From Dioscorea cayenensis subsp. rotundata (Eukaryota; Streptophyta; Magnoliopsida; Dioscoreales; Dioscoreaceae): a stretch of 64,000 nt of DNA. The notes below the pieces were generated by a model. The model was given only the letters and a program-made list of their open reading frames with translations. It ran no database searches and was not told the DNA's origin. Shown here in pieces: positions 1 to 11,301 of this stretch (position 1 is the stretch's first letter; each line of letters begins with the position of its first letter). Both the position numbers and the translations under genes were made by a program. The stretch covers positions 25,977,016 to 26,041,015 of the forward strand of contig NC_052475.1 of assembly GCF_009730915.1 (NCBI RefSeq). The letters are read 5' to 3'.

Positions 1-826
1 CAACCCCCGCCCCAAACCCCACCGCCCTACACTTTATCTCCACCCCATCTTCCACCCCCACCGCCGCCGCCGCCGCCGTCATACCTCCGGCGTTCACCGT
101 CCGGTTGTACGGTCCCGTCCACTTCGCCACAAAGTACCTCCCCTTCCTCCACGGCGGCACATACAACCTATTTCTTTTCATCGACCTCCTCGCCGCATCC
201 GCCACCACTCTCACCACTCGCCGTAGCTCCTCCGGCTCCGCCACCATCACCTTCGGCAACTCCGTCACCACCTTCTCATACTCCACCGTCGCCCTCGCAA
301 TCTCAAACTCCGCCTTAAAATCCAGATCCACTATGTACCTCACCTTCTCCCCCACCACCACATCCACATACTCATAGCTCCCCGCCGTGAGCCCGCCGGC
401 GCTCTCCCACCTCGTCGTGCAAACCGCGGCATTGTACCCCCACTCCCTCAACCTCCCCACCACCGCTCTCCTATACAACGCCGGCGGCATTCCATCAAAC
501 ACCTTAGCGGCATCGCACACATCGGAAATCACCCTCCGCCGGAGCCCATCCGACGAGTTCACCAGCTCCGATACCATCCCCGCCACGTGCGCCACGCATG
601 ACTCGTCCTCACCGGAGTCTTCATCGTCGTCGTCGTCGCCGGAGAAGGAATTTTCCTCTGGCCCGGCGTCGTATGTGTCTAGGAACGCGTGGACGAGGCC
701 GGAGAAGCAAGAGGGGTCGGGTGCGTCGTCGTGTTCCTGCGTGCCATCGTCTCCTCGGATTCGGGCGCGGACTTTCTCGGCTAATGGATCCGAAACCCGT
801 TTAGCTCTTCTGACGAACCAGGCCAT
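1..826 (-). CDS. DUF506 / PDDEXK-like family protein, copy A (3' end beyond window)
   Basis: Single-exon gene read leftward from ATG at 824-826; 275 codons lie in the window with no stop, so the last few residues are off the edge. The protein opens MAWFVRRAKRVSDPLAEKV, has an acidic Ser/Asp-rich stretch, then the conserved core: DVCDAAKVFDGMP, the Cys/Trp segment AAVCTTRWES, GSYEYVDVVV, IVDLDFKAEFEIAR and the VPPWRKGRYFVAKW box. These are signatures of plant DUF506 (PF04720), a predicted PDDEXK-nuclease-like fold of unclear biochemistry. In Arabidopsis some members (RXR proteins) restrain root-hair growth. It differs from the copy at 5760 by a longer acidic linker and an alanine run near the C-terminus (codons around 62-79). 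The start is fixed by alignment to copy B. The family call is firm; the function is not known. Confidence 0.9.
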   Translation of the reverse strand, partial: MAWFVRRAKRVSDPLAEKVRARIRGDDGTQEHDDAPDPSCFSGLVHAFLDTYDAGPEENSFSGDDDDDEDSGEDESCVAHVAGMVSELVNSSDGLRRRVISDVCDAAKVFDGMPPALYRRAVVGRLREWGYNAAVCTTRWESAGGLTAGSYEYVDVVVGEKVRYIVDLDFKAEFEIARATVEYEKVVTELPKVMVAEPEELRRVVRVVADAARRSMKRNRLYVPPWRKGRYFVAKWTGPYNRTVNAGGMTAAAAAVGVEDGVEIKCRAVGFGAGV

Positions 827-867
827 TAATGCGTGGAGAAGCGATGAATATAATTGAGGACGTGACA

Positions 868-900
<33 letters not shown>

Positions 901-1000
901 AATGAAAGTTAGAGAGAGAAAAAAGGAATTTACAGAGAATATTCCGCGGATCACAGTTTCATGAAAGCGGTGAGCTGCTTTTTCTTTATATATTTTTCTT
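827..1000 (-). promoter_or_regulatory. Core promoter and 5' leader of DUF506 copy A
   Basis: A TATA-type box TATATAAA reads on the minus strand at 992-985, about 160 bases upstream of the ATG. An (AT)n run lies in the leader at about 867-900. Copy B likewise has an (AT)n run just upstream of its ATG. The box is seen; its use is inferred. Confidence 0.4.
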
Positions 1001-3225
1001 GCCATTTTTAAATTTATTTATTTATTAAATATATTTATTGGGATTTATTGGGAATATGGATATGCTGGAGCACCACCAGAGATTAGAGGGGATTGGATTG
1101 GGTGGTGGCACGTGCGGTTGGAGTGGTGTGGCTCTTCGTAACGGGAGTCGGGTGTTTTTTTTTTTTTAATAAAGTGGATAAACGTCTTATGAGCTTTTGA
1201 ATAAGCGCAAGGACTAAGGTTAAAGACGTGTGGAAAGTATTGTTATATATGTGGAAAAAATTTGAAAAAAAGATAGCATGTTTTTCACTTGGGTAAGAGG
1301 AAAGGTCTCTCTCATGGAGGACTTGAATATTTAGGAGTTAGGGGACCAAAGTGAAAGGTCATTGCAAGACTTTATTAAATGTTTTTTTTTATATGATTTA
1401 ATTTGTGTTAGTGTGGAATGATGGATTTGAAATTAAACAAAGTTTAGAGGAGGTTTTTGGGAGTAAATTGAATTATTCACCACACAAACAATAGAAGATT
1501 AGTAGGTCATTTTACTTAGGAGTGAAAGACGGAAAGTTCGACACCCTTGTAACTCAATGATTAGGATTCATAATTTATTTATATTTATCAAATAAAAAAT
1601 TAATTGAAATCCTCCTTTTTGTTTGAGGTTTGAGGTTGATAGTACTATTAGAGTTGTGTATTAGCAATTTTTTTTAATAATCAAGCACACACCAGAAAAT
1701 TTAAGAGAAGAGCACACATGAGTTTTGTAGCGCAATTTGACACCTATATTTATTGGACTGAACACATAGATCAAATCCACTATAGAGGCAAATATAAATA
1801 CAATGACCATAGACAAATATTCTCAGCGAAGCATCTTGTGATAAAAAAATTTTATTCATAAGAGATGCCCATAACCAACCTCCAGTCGACTTGACATGGT
1901 TTCACAAGAATCTCCCTATAATTGCCACAATTAATGAACTCCATCTTACAAGATTGACCATTGCCATTGCGCATTCCTCCTTAGTCTCTCTCTCTCCATC
2001 TTAAATCATTGAGACAAACTTATATAGATTTCCATGTAATTCACATCTTAAAACCTTCTTTCTTAATTTGTTTACACATTCTAAATATAATGTTATGAGA
2101 TTGATTGAAACGTGACTTATGATTTGACCTAGCACACATGTTAGAACTAGTTGAGTTACAACTCCAGTTTACAACATAACCTTAAAACACCATCAACCCT
2201 CTCAGTTGAGTTCAAGTCAAACACAACCAAATCTCCACCAATCTTGGCTAACCTACAACTAATTGTACGCGTCATGCAAACCCAACCTTAGGTCTTAGCA
2301 CTTCTCAATCCTTCCGAAATTGTCTTCAAACAAATCTTTAATTACCCTTCAAGTAATCTCAAGCTCACTAAACATAGTTTTCAATTATCTTCAGCTAATT
2401 ATGAACAATTAGAGTCCTCAGTACTCACCGAATATATCTATGCCAAAAATAGCTCCAAAGAATCTTCAATCACTCCCACATGATCTTTATCAATCCTTAA
2501 TTTTTTTTTTAGCTTAGGCTCTAAGTTGTTCGACCCATACATAATTTGGTTCCATAAAAAGTTCTCCATATATGATTTTCACCATAAATACCATCAATCA
2601 AATATTTACTGCTTTACTTAAGCTTCTCCAAAAATAGACTTCAATCAACTCTTTGAGCACCTCCCAAAAACAACCTATTCATTTAGCTCTCAATTTCCAT
2701 ATAACCAAATTTGGTCTCTAATTGAGCATCCAAATTAGTCTTTTCTTAATCAGGTTTTAAATTTAAATTGTCCTTTATTAATAACTCCTTACTTGGAATG
2801 ACTGTAATTTAAATTTAATTGAGGCACCATATGAAGCCGCCTCACAATCATATTGCCACATCATCGTTTGCCACTTCAATAAATTTGTATGACAAATAAT
2901 GGCAACTGACTAACATACTAATACCAACACTGACAAAAGTTGTTTTCATTTCATAATTTATTTATTTTTACATATATTCAAGGTTTGCAAATTTTGTTAT
3001 TTTATTTTATTTGTCGTATGAGACTTAATATTTATCATGCGCCTCCGAAGTCAAATACGGTTACATCAAATTGTCCTAAATCTGTTTTACTAATATGCCA
3101 CTAACATTGATAATTTTTCTATATAAATTCAAGTTAGAAAGGTTCTTTATTTGATTTTAATTGGTAAAGATAAACACTTTATAATTATGTTTGTTTTCTC
3201 AATCTAAAAGATAATAGTGGATGAA

Positions 3226-3265
<40 letters not shown>

Positions 3266-5205
3266 TTTAATGCACTATTAATATAAATAAAAGTTATTCT
3301 CTTTGAAGTTAATGAAAGTAGGCTGTTTGATTGGAAAGACCATAAAAAATGTGATAAAATTAGCTTGTTAGTTGGAAAATAAGGGGAGAAGAATAGATTT
3401 GAAATTACTTAACTAGGAAGTGAATGAATCAAGAATAGTTTATTTCATATTAAATATTATCTTAGAATAAGACACTTCAAACCATGATAAAATACTATAA
3501 TCTTTTACTTATATATTATTTTATTTGAAAATTTAGGTGACAAACCTAAATTGAGACTACATATATAGATGCACTAATTCACTTCAATTCTTTATTGGAA
3601 CACATTATACAATGTTTATGATGTATATAATTGGAGATAAATAATAATTTATTGTAATTTATTTGATATAATTCCAATACGATAAATTAAATATATAGTA
3701 TTTTTAATAGTAAAAACATATGATAACTATAAAAATATTTTCATTAATTAGATCAAAATATCTAGAAATCCTTCTAAGTGCTATGTCCACCATCAAGATT
3801 ATTGCCGCAGATCCACAGGAAACATAAACAAAAAGATAATAGTATATTATCTTTAATATGCATATTTATAGTAATATATTATAAATCTATTACATTTTTT
3901 TTTAAAAAAAATAAACTATTACATATGTAAATAAAATATTTGATTGTATATAAACCACATATAATAAATAAAATGAACAATATAAATGATTTGACTATTA
4001 ATAATTAATTATATAAACACTAATCAGACTAAAACGAAGAAATCGAAATCATATATAATTTTTTACTAATTTAATTATAAAAATCAATAATATATTTTTA
4101 AGAAAAAAACATGTAAATTAAGTTACAATTTCTAGAAAAAAAAATATTCTTTGCAAGACAGTTGGCACTATATCACGTTCAAAATTATTGTAGTAGGTTG
4201 ATAAGAAGCACACATTGGATGAGAATTATATGTTGCCATATCATGTTTTGCTTTAAATGACAAAGATATATAATGGAGTGTTGGAGTCGAATAAATATTG
4301 AAAAAAGACACGACAAATAATTCATTGAAAACATGACAATGCACTAGTTTCATTTTGGGACCATGTAAATATCAAGAGTTATTTAATTATAATAGCAGAG
4401 CTTTCATTATATATCTATATACAATATTGCTTTAAAATCCTAACGTGAACGTAAAAAATTTGTCTGGCTATTATATTATCTGTGTGTATATATATTGATA
4501 AAACGATCATTATTATTGGTGGCTCAAGGATAACAAAAGAAATATATACTCTTAATTACTTGGAATAATTTAGAATAGTATGAAATAGGTTCTAAAATAC
4601 TAGTGCGCAAATTGGAGCTGGCGGACAATTATGAGAGCACTGTGCTACATTGTATATTTTTGAGAATTGAGATATCTATATATCACTTAAATCAGCTCAT
4701 TAATTTTAATGTTTGTTTAATGGAAAGAAAAATCATTTCAGTGCATTGAATCTGGACACTCATCACTAATTATTATAAAACCAAACAAATAAATTTTACA
4801 TGCATGTTTTGTTTGTCTAAAAGGAAAAATTACATATTTAACTTTATAAAAAAAACTAACGTTAAATTCGTTACAATTTTGTGTACATATTTACATGCAT
4901 CCTAAATTATCATTAGAGTAAAAAAAAAAAAATCAGTAACAAAATAAAATAAAAAATTTCAATTGAATATTTGATAAAACTTATTATACACATAAACGCA
5001 TTAACAAATACTATTAGTTATGTGAACCTAAATTAATAAATAACACCATTAACTTTTTTGGATGACGCAATAACAAATACCAACAAAATTCAATATTCAT
5101 TGCATCCGCATAAGAACCTGCATAATTAATAGAATTTTTTTACTCATTAATTCGGGAAAAAAAAGAAAAAGAAAGAAATCTTCAAATTCATTGAACGCAG
5201 ACATT
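1001..5205. other. AT-rich intergenic DNA between the divergent DUF506 genes
   Basis: I see no supported gene here. It is AT-rich with homopolymer runs and an (AAT)n microsatellite near 3227-3263. The stretch 1680-2830 is less AT-rich and has the texture of an old repeat, but I could not assign it to a family. Distal promoter elements of both DUF506 genes may lie here. Confidence 0.5.
3227..3263. repeat. (AAT)n microsatellite
   Basis: About twelve uninterrupted AAT units can be read directly. Confidence 0.9.
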
Positions 5206-5264
5206 ATATAAACAGATACATTGAATCAAGACATACTTAACTCTCTCTCTCTTTCTTAATATAA

Positions 5265-5450
5265 ATGCTCACTGCCTTTCATTTCCCCAAGAGCCACTCC
5301 CAAGTCTCATATCGCAAGCCCGAACCCGAAACCCACAAAGCGTGCGTGCAGACCGGCAAATCACACGTGCCGAAGCACGCCATCCAGAATCATTCGCGTT
5401 CCGCGGCATATCCCGCCACGTGCAAGGTTCGTGCTAAATCACCAGTTTAA
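5265..5450 (+). CDS. Candidate small ORF or leader exon upstream of DUF506 copy B (uncertain)
   Basis: A 61-codon ATG-to-stop frame sits in an island clearly richer in G+C than its surroundings (about 5280-5440). A TATATAA box lies at 5206-5212, and a CT-rich initiator-like tract at about 5240-5255 sits just before the ATG. The frame is basic and Ser/His/Lys-rich, with no signal peptide or domain I recognise. CAAG/GTTCGT near 5427 could be a splice donor, so it may be a first exon or an upstream ORF of the DUF506 transcript rather than a separate gene. It also contains two CACGTG G-boxes and so may simply be promoter. Coding status is unproven. Confidence 0.2.
   Translation: MLTAFHFPKSHSQVSYRKPEPETHKACVQTGKSHVPKHAIQNHSRSAAYPATCKVRAKSPV
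5364..5422. promoter_or_regulatory. Pair of G-boxes (CACGTG) upstream of DUF506 copy B
   Basis: Perfect CACGTG hexamers occur at 5364-5369 and 5417-5422. G-boxes bind bZIP and bHLH factors and act in ABA and light responses. They lie about 340-400 bases upstream of the start codon at 5760. Their role is inferred. Confidence 0.45.
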
Positions 5451-5676
5451 AAGAATATTATTCTTCTTAATTTTTTTTTTTTTTTAAAAAACCCACACCT
5501 AATCTGCCACGAATATTCTATTTAATTCCCATTTGTTTAATTTAAAATAAATAAATAAATTTAGCATCTGCTTTTTGGGTTCCTAGCATTTTCCCTGATT
5601 TTCCGAAATCCTGATCACATAATGACCTCCAGATGTTAACATCTTCCTCCTCTCAACTACTCTCTCTCTCTTTCTT

Positions 5677-5686
5677 TATAAATATA

Positions 5687-5718
<32 letters not shown>

Positions 5719-5759
5719 ATATCAGTATATGTTTCTAAAGTAATATCTATCACAGAGGC
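5677..5759 (+). promoter_or_regulatory. Core promoter and 5' leader of DUF506 copy B
   Basis: TATAAATA at 5677-5684 follows a CT-rich tract (about 5660-5676). It is followed by an (AT)n(GT)n microsatellite (about 5685-5720) and the ATG at 5760. Spacing allows a transcription start near 5710. Confidence 0.4.
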
Positions 5760-6581
5760 ATGGTTTTCATAAGAGCAAAACGGGTTACGGATCCTTTAAA
5801 CGAGAAGGTCCGCGCCCGGATCCGCGGAGATGACGGTCACTACGACACGAGCAGCAGCAGCGGCAGCGACCACGAAGGGACCTCCTTCTTCTCCGACCTC
5901 GTCAACGAGTTCCTCGAGAGCGACGACAACGCGCCACCAGACGACGCCGGCTCCGCCGAGGACGAGTCACCGGAATCACAAGCTGCTGAAGTGGCGGAGA
6001 TGGTGAAGGAGTTGCTCCGTTCGTCGGATAGGCTCCGACGGAGGGTGATCTCTGACGTTTGTGATGCCGCTAAGGTGTTTGATGGAATGCCAGCGGTGTT
6101 GTATAGGAGAGCGGTGATGGGGAGGTTGAGGGAGTTGGGGTATAATGCTGGGGTTTGCACGGCGAGGTGGGAGAGCTCCGGTGGGCTCACGGCGGGGAGC
6201 TATGAGTATGTGGATGTGGTGGTGGGGGAGAAGGTGAGGTACATAGTGGATCTGGATTTTAAGGCGGAGTTTGAGATTGCGAGGGCGACGGTGGAGTATG
6301 AGGATGTGGTGAGGCAGTTGCCGAAGGTGATGGTGGCGGTGCCGGAGGAGCTCCGGCGACTGGTGAAAATGGTGGCTGAGGCTGGGAGAAGGTCGATGAA
6401 GAGTAAGGGTTTGCATGTGCCACCGTGGAGGAAGGGGAGGTACGTTGTGGCTAAGTGGTTGGGGCCGTACCGACGAACGGTGAACGCCGGAGGTTTTAGG
6501 TACGGCGCCGGCGAGGTTAAGAGCCGTGCTGTTGGGTTTCTCGCCGGTGATGGTGATAGGGTTGTCAAGGTGGTGGTGTGA
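5760..6581 (+). CDS. DUF506 / PDDEXK-like family protein, copy B
   Basis: An intact intronless gene of 273 codons plus stop. Residues 1-30 (MVFIRAKRVTDPLNEKVRAR) match copy A. A Ser/Asp-rich acidic region follows, with FFSDLVNEFLE near residue 42. The DUF506 core starts near residue 95 (ISDVCDAAKVFDGMP), then VCTARWESS, GSYEYVDVVVGEKVRYIVDLDFKAEFEIARA (two segments joined) and VPPWRKGRYVVAKW near residue 220. IVDLDFKAEFEI fits the acidic/hydrophobic pattern expected at the PDDEXK-like centre. It is divergent to and inverted relative to the gene ending at 826, so the two are likely local duplicates. Third codon positions are GC-rich, unlike the AT-rich flanks, as usual for this family in monocots. 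The biochemical role is unknown. Confidence 0.93.
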   Translation: MVFIRAKRVTDPLNEKVRARIRGDDGHYDTSSSSGSDHEGTSFFSDLVNEFLESDDNAPPDDAGSAEDESPESQAAEVAEMVKELLRSSDRLRRRVISDVCDAAKVFDGMPAVLYRRAVMGRLRELGYNAGVCTARWESSGGLTAGSYEYVDVVVGEKVRYIVDLDFKAEFEIARATVEYEDVVRQLPKVMVAVPEELRRLVKMVAEAGRRSMKSKGLHVPPWRKGRYVVAKWLGPYRRTVNAGGFRYGAGEVKSRAVGFLAGDGDRVVKVVV

Positions 6582-7195
6582 TCACGCTCAGTTTGTTTGT
6601 TGTGGATAAGATTTTTAGTATTGTTAATGAATTTTGTGAATAAGTTGTAATTTTTTTTTCAATTTAAAATTATATAATTAGTATTATATTTTGTTAATAA
6701 GTTGTACTTTTTTTTGTTTTTGAATTTAAAATTATATAATTAGTATTAATTTAATTGATAGGATGTGGTTTTTAATGGTGATGGGTGTGGAAGATGTGAG
6801 TTGTTGTAAGGATGAGGACAAAAGTTTAGATAGAGGGGTCTTTGATAGGGTTTTGGAATGTCATTTCATTGTTATCTTTAGATTTGACTAATTTTTCTTT
6901 ATTTTATTTTAATTTTTAAGCAGTTAGTGGAATGTTTTAATATTTTAGATTAATGAATGATTGTCAAGCAATTATTTATTTATTTATTTATTTATTTTTA
7001 GTTAATTGACTTGTCAAGCAATGAATAATGGTTGTTTATTTATTTATTTATTTATAAATAAAAATATAAGCAAGTGATTTGAATGGCTATTTATTGTTAA
7101 AGTGATTAATTATTATAATAATTTTGGTGTAATATTTCATATTTGTTGCTTGCATACGATGGTTTATTGCATACGATGGTTTATTGAGTTGAATA
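6582..7195. other. 3' flank of DUF506 copy B, no gene seen
   Basis: AT-rich sequence with (ATTT)n runs near 6974-6998 and 7034-7055. No coding signal seen. Confidence 0.5.
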
Positions 7196-7766
7196 TCGGC
7201 CGTTTGGTTAGCGATAATGTTTACACATTACCGTTTGTTACGTGGGAATCTTTTTATATTACCAGGTGATGGTAATATTGATGATAATCTGTGATTACTA
7301 ACCTTGAAAGGTGATTACTAACCTTGAAAGATTACCAAAAAATTTGGTAATCCTATTACCAACAAAATAGGTGGCTATGTTAGATTACCAAGTGGGTGGT
7401 AATCTGAAATATTTTTTGAACAAATATGCTCTTTGTTTAAATATAATAATTTTCATATCTTATTTGTTGGATAAAAAAATTAAATTTAAATAACATTATT
7501 TTTGGAATATGTTTAGCTTCGAAAATTTAATTTTTATCCAAAATTTTATTTTTTAAAAATTTAAACTTGCATAAAATAGTAGACTTAAGAGTATTTTGGA
7601 AAATTTAGAATATTACTAAGTTGATTACTATGTAACATGAGTTTCCAACCAAATATAGTTATCATGAATTACCACAACATTACTGAGCATATAACATTCC
7701 CAATCTTATTGCCACGGTAATCTCGTTACGTGGTAATATATCATTACCGCGAACCAAACGACCCCT
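7196..7766. mobile_element. MITE with about 25-bp terminal inverted repeats
   Basis: The left end reads GGCCGTTTGGTTAGCGATAATG. The right end, reverse-complemented, reads GGTCGTTTGGTTCGCGGTAATG. That makes near-identical TIRs about 570 bp apart with no transposase ORF. Internally there are many short GGTAAT/ATTACC palindromic motifs and a 20-bp tandem duplication at about 7291-7330. G-rich TIRs carrying GTTTGGTT are common in PIF/Harbinger-type MITEs. A target-site duplication is not clear, so the superfamily is tentative. Confidence 0.7.
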
Positions 7767-10700
7767 TAGAGTTATTCACAATAGGTTTATCTCAAAAAAA
7801 AAAAAAAAATACTTGAACCAATGAATCACATAAATTCATTAAATAATTTTACAATAATAGTAGCATTCATTAATGAAATTCACCGTTTTAGGTTTAATTG
7901 TAGATCATTTAATGTGGCCAACATATTATTATATTAATTATACTTTTTTTCTTTTAAATGTATGTTGTGCATTTAATGGTAAAAAAAATCAATATATAAA
8001 TAAATGGTGGGATATTAATTCATTTTCTTTAGCATATTCCTTCTCAATATTCACTCTCAGAAATTTAATGGAAGACTTAAATCTATAAATTAGAAGACAA
8101 AGTTCATAATCTACCTGATTTTTGTCACTATCATATTGGGAAGACTTAATGGCATACTAGTAAAGGTCATTGCCCATATGATGCATTTAAGACTAATGAC
8201 AATAAAAAATGATTTAATTTCCATTAAAAGTGGTTTAAATCTTCTCAAAAGATTGGCTCCGTTTTAATATATAATATATGGTAAAAAAAATTAATTGAAT
8301 GTTAGATTGGTACGCATAGTACATAATTCCAACTAAAATTATTAGTCAAAATTAGCTAAGGATTATGTTTTAAACATAATCATTATTGTAGTTAATGCAT
8401 GGTAGATGAACAAATTAAAATCTATCATCTAAGAATTAATAGTTCAAGGATGAAGAGTAACACAATAAAATTTCCACATTTCACCAAACTAATTAAAACC
8501 ATGAATCTTCTTGTTTGATGATTACATTTACATCCTCCATACTAAATCTTGTGAAATAGAATACCAATAACATGCAAAATCAGTACAGACATACAGATAT
8601 ATGTATATATAAATATAAAAGCCAGCCATCCATCCTTTTCCAAGCCAACCATGCATGCTGAGTCACTGCCAAGAAAGCATGCCATGACTCTGGACACATA
8701 TATTAAAAGTAAAAACTTAAATACATTCATACAATCTTCATGGAAAACAATTTCCTTGTGATGACTAAATTAAACTGCTGTCTAAAAAAATGTGTTGAAA
8801 CTTGAGCAAATGATTTTAGATATTATTTTAATATTGTGCTTATCTCCAATATCATTTTACTATCTCTCTATCTCTTTCTCTTTCTTTGTCCATTCCATGT
8901 GAGGGATTCATTCAAAGTGAAGCCTAGAGAGAGTTTGAGGAGGGTGAAAGACAGAAAAGGATCATCACAGCTCTTCATTTCATGTGGAGCCAGTCAACAA
9001 GCTAAGCTTATCTCCAAGGAAAAGAAAGCACAACCTTATCCAATCCTCTTTGTATATATATCCATGTTATGCCATTAGCTTCACCATCTTAAATTATTGA
9101 CACTTAACCTGCTCGTTCATATTTAAATAATTAGCTGTTTACACCCCAAAAATTATGTTTAATTCTATAAAATAGTTTTTTTTTTGTTTATTTTATTATT
9201 TATTGTTATTTATTTATTTTATATTATGGATAACACATTAACTATATCTCAACCATCTATTGAGAGAGCTAAACGCTCAACTTTTTACATGGGAGTCAAG
9301 TCTCTTACAGCTCATTTATTGTAACTTTGATTGTTTGGTTATTTTTATTTATAAAAATTATTATATGTCAATCCCAAACTCTTTTTAATAACCTTTCTCT
9401 TATTTAATCAAATAAATAATTTAAGATTTATTGCAATACAAAATTATCATATGATAATCTTTTTTACTTATTTGTACAGCGCTGAAAATTAATGATAGAT
9501 TGAGGTTAAATGACAGGATTCAAAACTCGAATGCTAATTTACTTCAATTTTTTAATACACGCAAACGATATCCATAAGTTGATATAAATATATATATAAA
9601 ACAAAAAACTCTCATGTGTTGTGGAGGATATGCGGAGAGCAGACAATGAAAAGAAGAGTCCAGCGCATGCGATTTATTATTATGTTTTTTTTTTTAAAAA
9701 AAATCCAAATCAAAAGCATGAAGTTGATTGAGCATGCATGTGTATGTTCTCTATATCTTACAATGGCACTTGTGAAGCTAGAAATCCAAATCAGTACATA
9801 AATAAATAATATATATATATATATATATATTTGAAAAGTTGAAGGTGGCGGGGGTGCCTTATTATTGTTTTAATTATTTATTGATTGGATAACCTTGGAG
9901 CTATGCTAGAAAGATGACACTTGGCCTCCTTTTCCTTTCTCATGGACCATTATTGGTCACCACCATCTAACTATTCATTTCGTTATCCGCGCCCACTGAA
10001 AACACCATGATTGGCCTTTATTTTTAATCAAAGAAAGTGACTTTGACATTTATACCCCTGTATTTTAATCAAAGTTAAGTACTATGTATGTTTGGTTTCC
10101 TACTTTGTACGTTCTCCTTGTTTGTAATTTTTATTTTTATTGTTTTTGAAATATTTCATATTTTTATTACTAAAACAAATTTTCATGTCATAATTGTAAT
10201 TAGCCGATGATAGTTTGGTTTATCAGTATCAAGTCTCTTATCTAAAGCTTCATGGCACTAAAAAAGTGAATTCAAATCTCAATTTTTAGCGTGTGTCCAT
10301 CTCTAACACATGGTTTGTCCATATTTATAAAAAAAGATTATATATTTATGACAATATGAATAAGCCACCCGCATATACTCTAAATTTTTAATTTTACTTT
10401 GAAAGCTAGTTAAACCTCCAATTTGCTACATACCAACGGGAGTATAGTAATTTAGTTATTATAATATTATTTATAAGCATAATAACACTTATAAGAAAAT
10501 TTCTCTTTACATGAGATGCGGTCTCTCTCTTTATAATGGAAAAGGCCGGCCCACGTCCATGTTGTCAGGTCGCTGGATTTGTGAACCCAACCCATTTATT
10601 GATGTAATGTTTTAAGATGTGATAAACCTTGTCGTCTTGCTTTCAATGGAGATTGGAGAATCAACAACCTTTCCTCTTTAACCTCTTCATTATTCATCTC

Positions 10701-11212
10701 TATTCATTTTCCTCAAAGTCTAACTTTGCCATCATATAAAGTATAAACCCTTCTATAAAAAAGAAACACTCATTTTACCACTTACGGGTGAAGTAGGTAC
10801 ACCACACATTTCATCACTTTTGTCTTTTATGTGGAAGCTTTAAATAAAAATAAAATAAAATCCAAAAAATGTTTAATTTACATTCAAAGTGTTTTTTTGT
10901 TTTGTTTCGTTTTTTAATGGTTTAATTGTTGTACAAATTCTTGTAATTATGTACTTTATGCCATGTTAATCATTGTAATATTTTTAGGCATAATTAAATC
11001 TTTATATTTAGTCGAGTTAGGTTATTCTAGGTAGCGGTGTAGATGGGCAAGTGTAAATTGTAAAGATTTAATTGTACCTAAAAATATTTCCGTGGACTAC
11101 AACGACTTAATTCGACTAAATATGAGGACTTAATTAAAAGGACTAAAAATGCAGAAAGTACGGACTTGTACTGCAATTAAAGCTTTTTTAATTTAGAAAA
11201 ATCTTATCCTGG
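7767..11212. other. Intergenic DNA, no supported gene
   Basis: AT-rich sequence with only short unsupported frames (the longest, 8836-9078, is 80 codons with no recognisable domain). An (AT)n microsatellite lies at about 9807-9830. No tRNA, miRNA hairpin or transposon end was recognised. Confidence 0.5.
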
Positions 11213-11301
11213 GGCTCGGCCCATTAAACCAATTCGAGCTGGGCCCTTGAAACTTCTCCCCTCTCAATATCTCTTTTTCTTCTTCTTCTTCACCTAGGGT
11301 T
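11213..11301 (+). promoter_or_regulatory. Site II / telo-box promoter of the mL41 gene
   Basis: GGCCCA at 11218-11223 and TGGGCCC at 11240-11246 are site II-type elements. TAGGGTT at 11295-11301 is a telo-box core. Site II plus telo-box is the known arrangement in plant ribosomal-protein and mitochondrial-biogenesis promoters. A CT-rich tract (11272-11290) marks the likely transcription start region. Confidence 0.65.

Noticed and set aside
105-857. Plus-strand frames over DUF506 copy A
   Set aside because: Shadows of the minus-strand gene, with the same low-complexity pattern as the shadows over copy B.
5976-6568. Long minus-strand frames over DUF506 copy B
   Set aside because: They are antisense shadows of a GC-rich coding region. 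The plus frame carries the conserved family motifs.
8560-8730. Possible miRNA hairpin around the TGAGTCACTGCC / GCCATGACTCTGG segment
   Set aside because: The complementarity is short and interrupted, and no known plant miRNA sequence was recognised.
8836-9078. 80-codon frame with a hydrophobic start, possible secreted peptide
   Set aside because: No family resemblance, no conserved Cys pattern, no promoter context that I can support.
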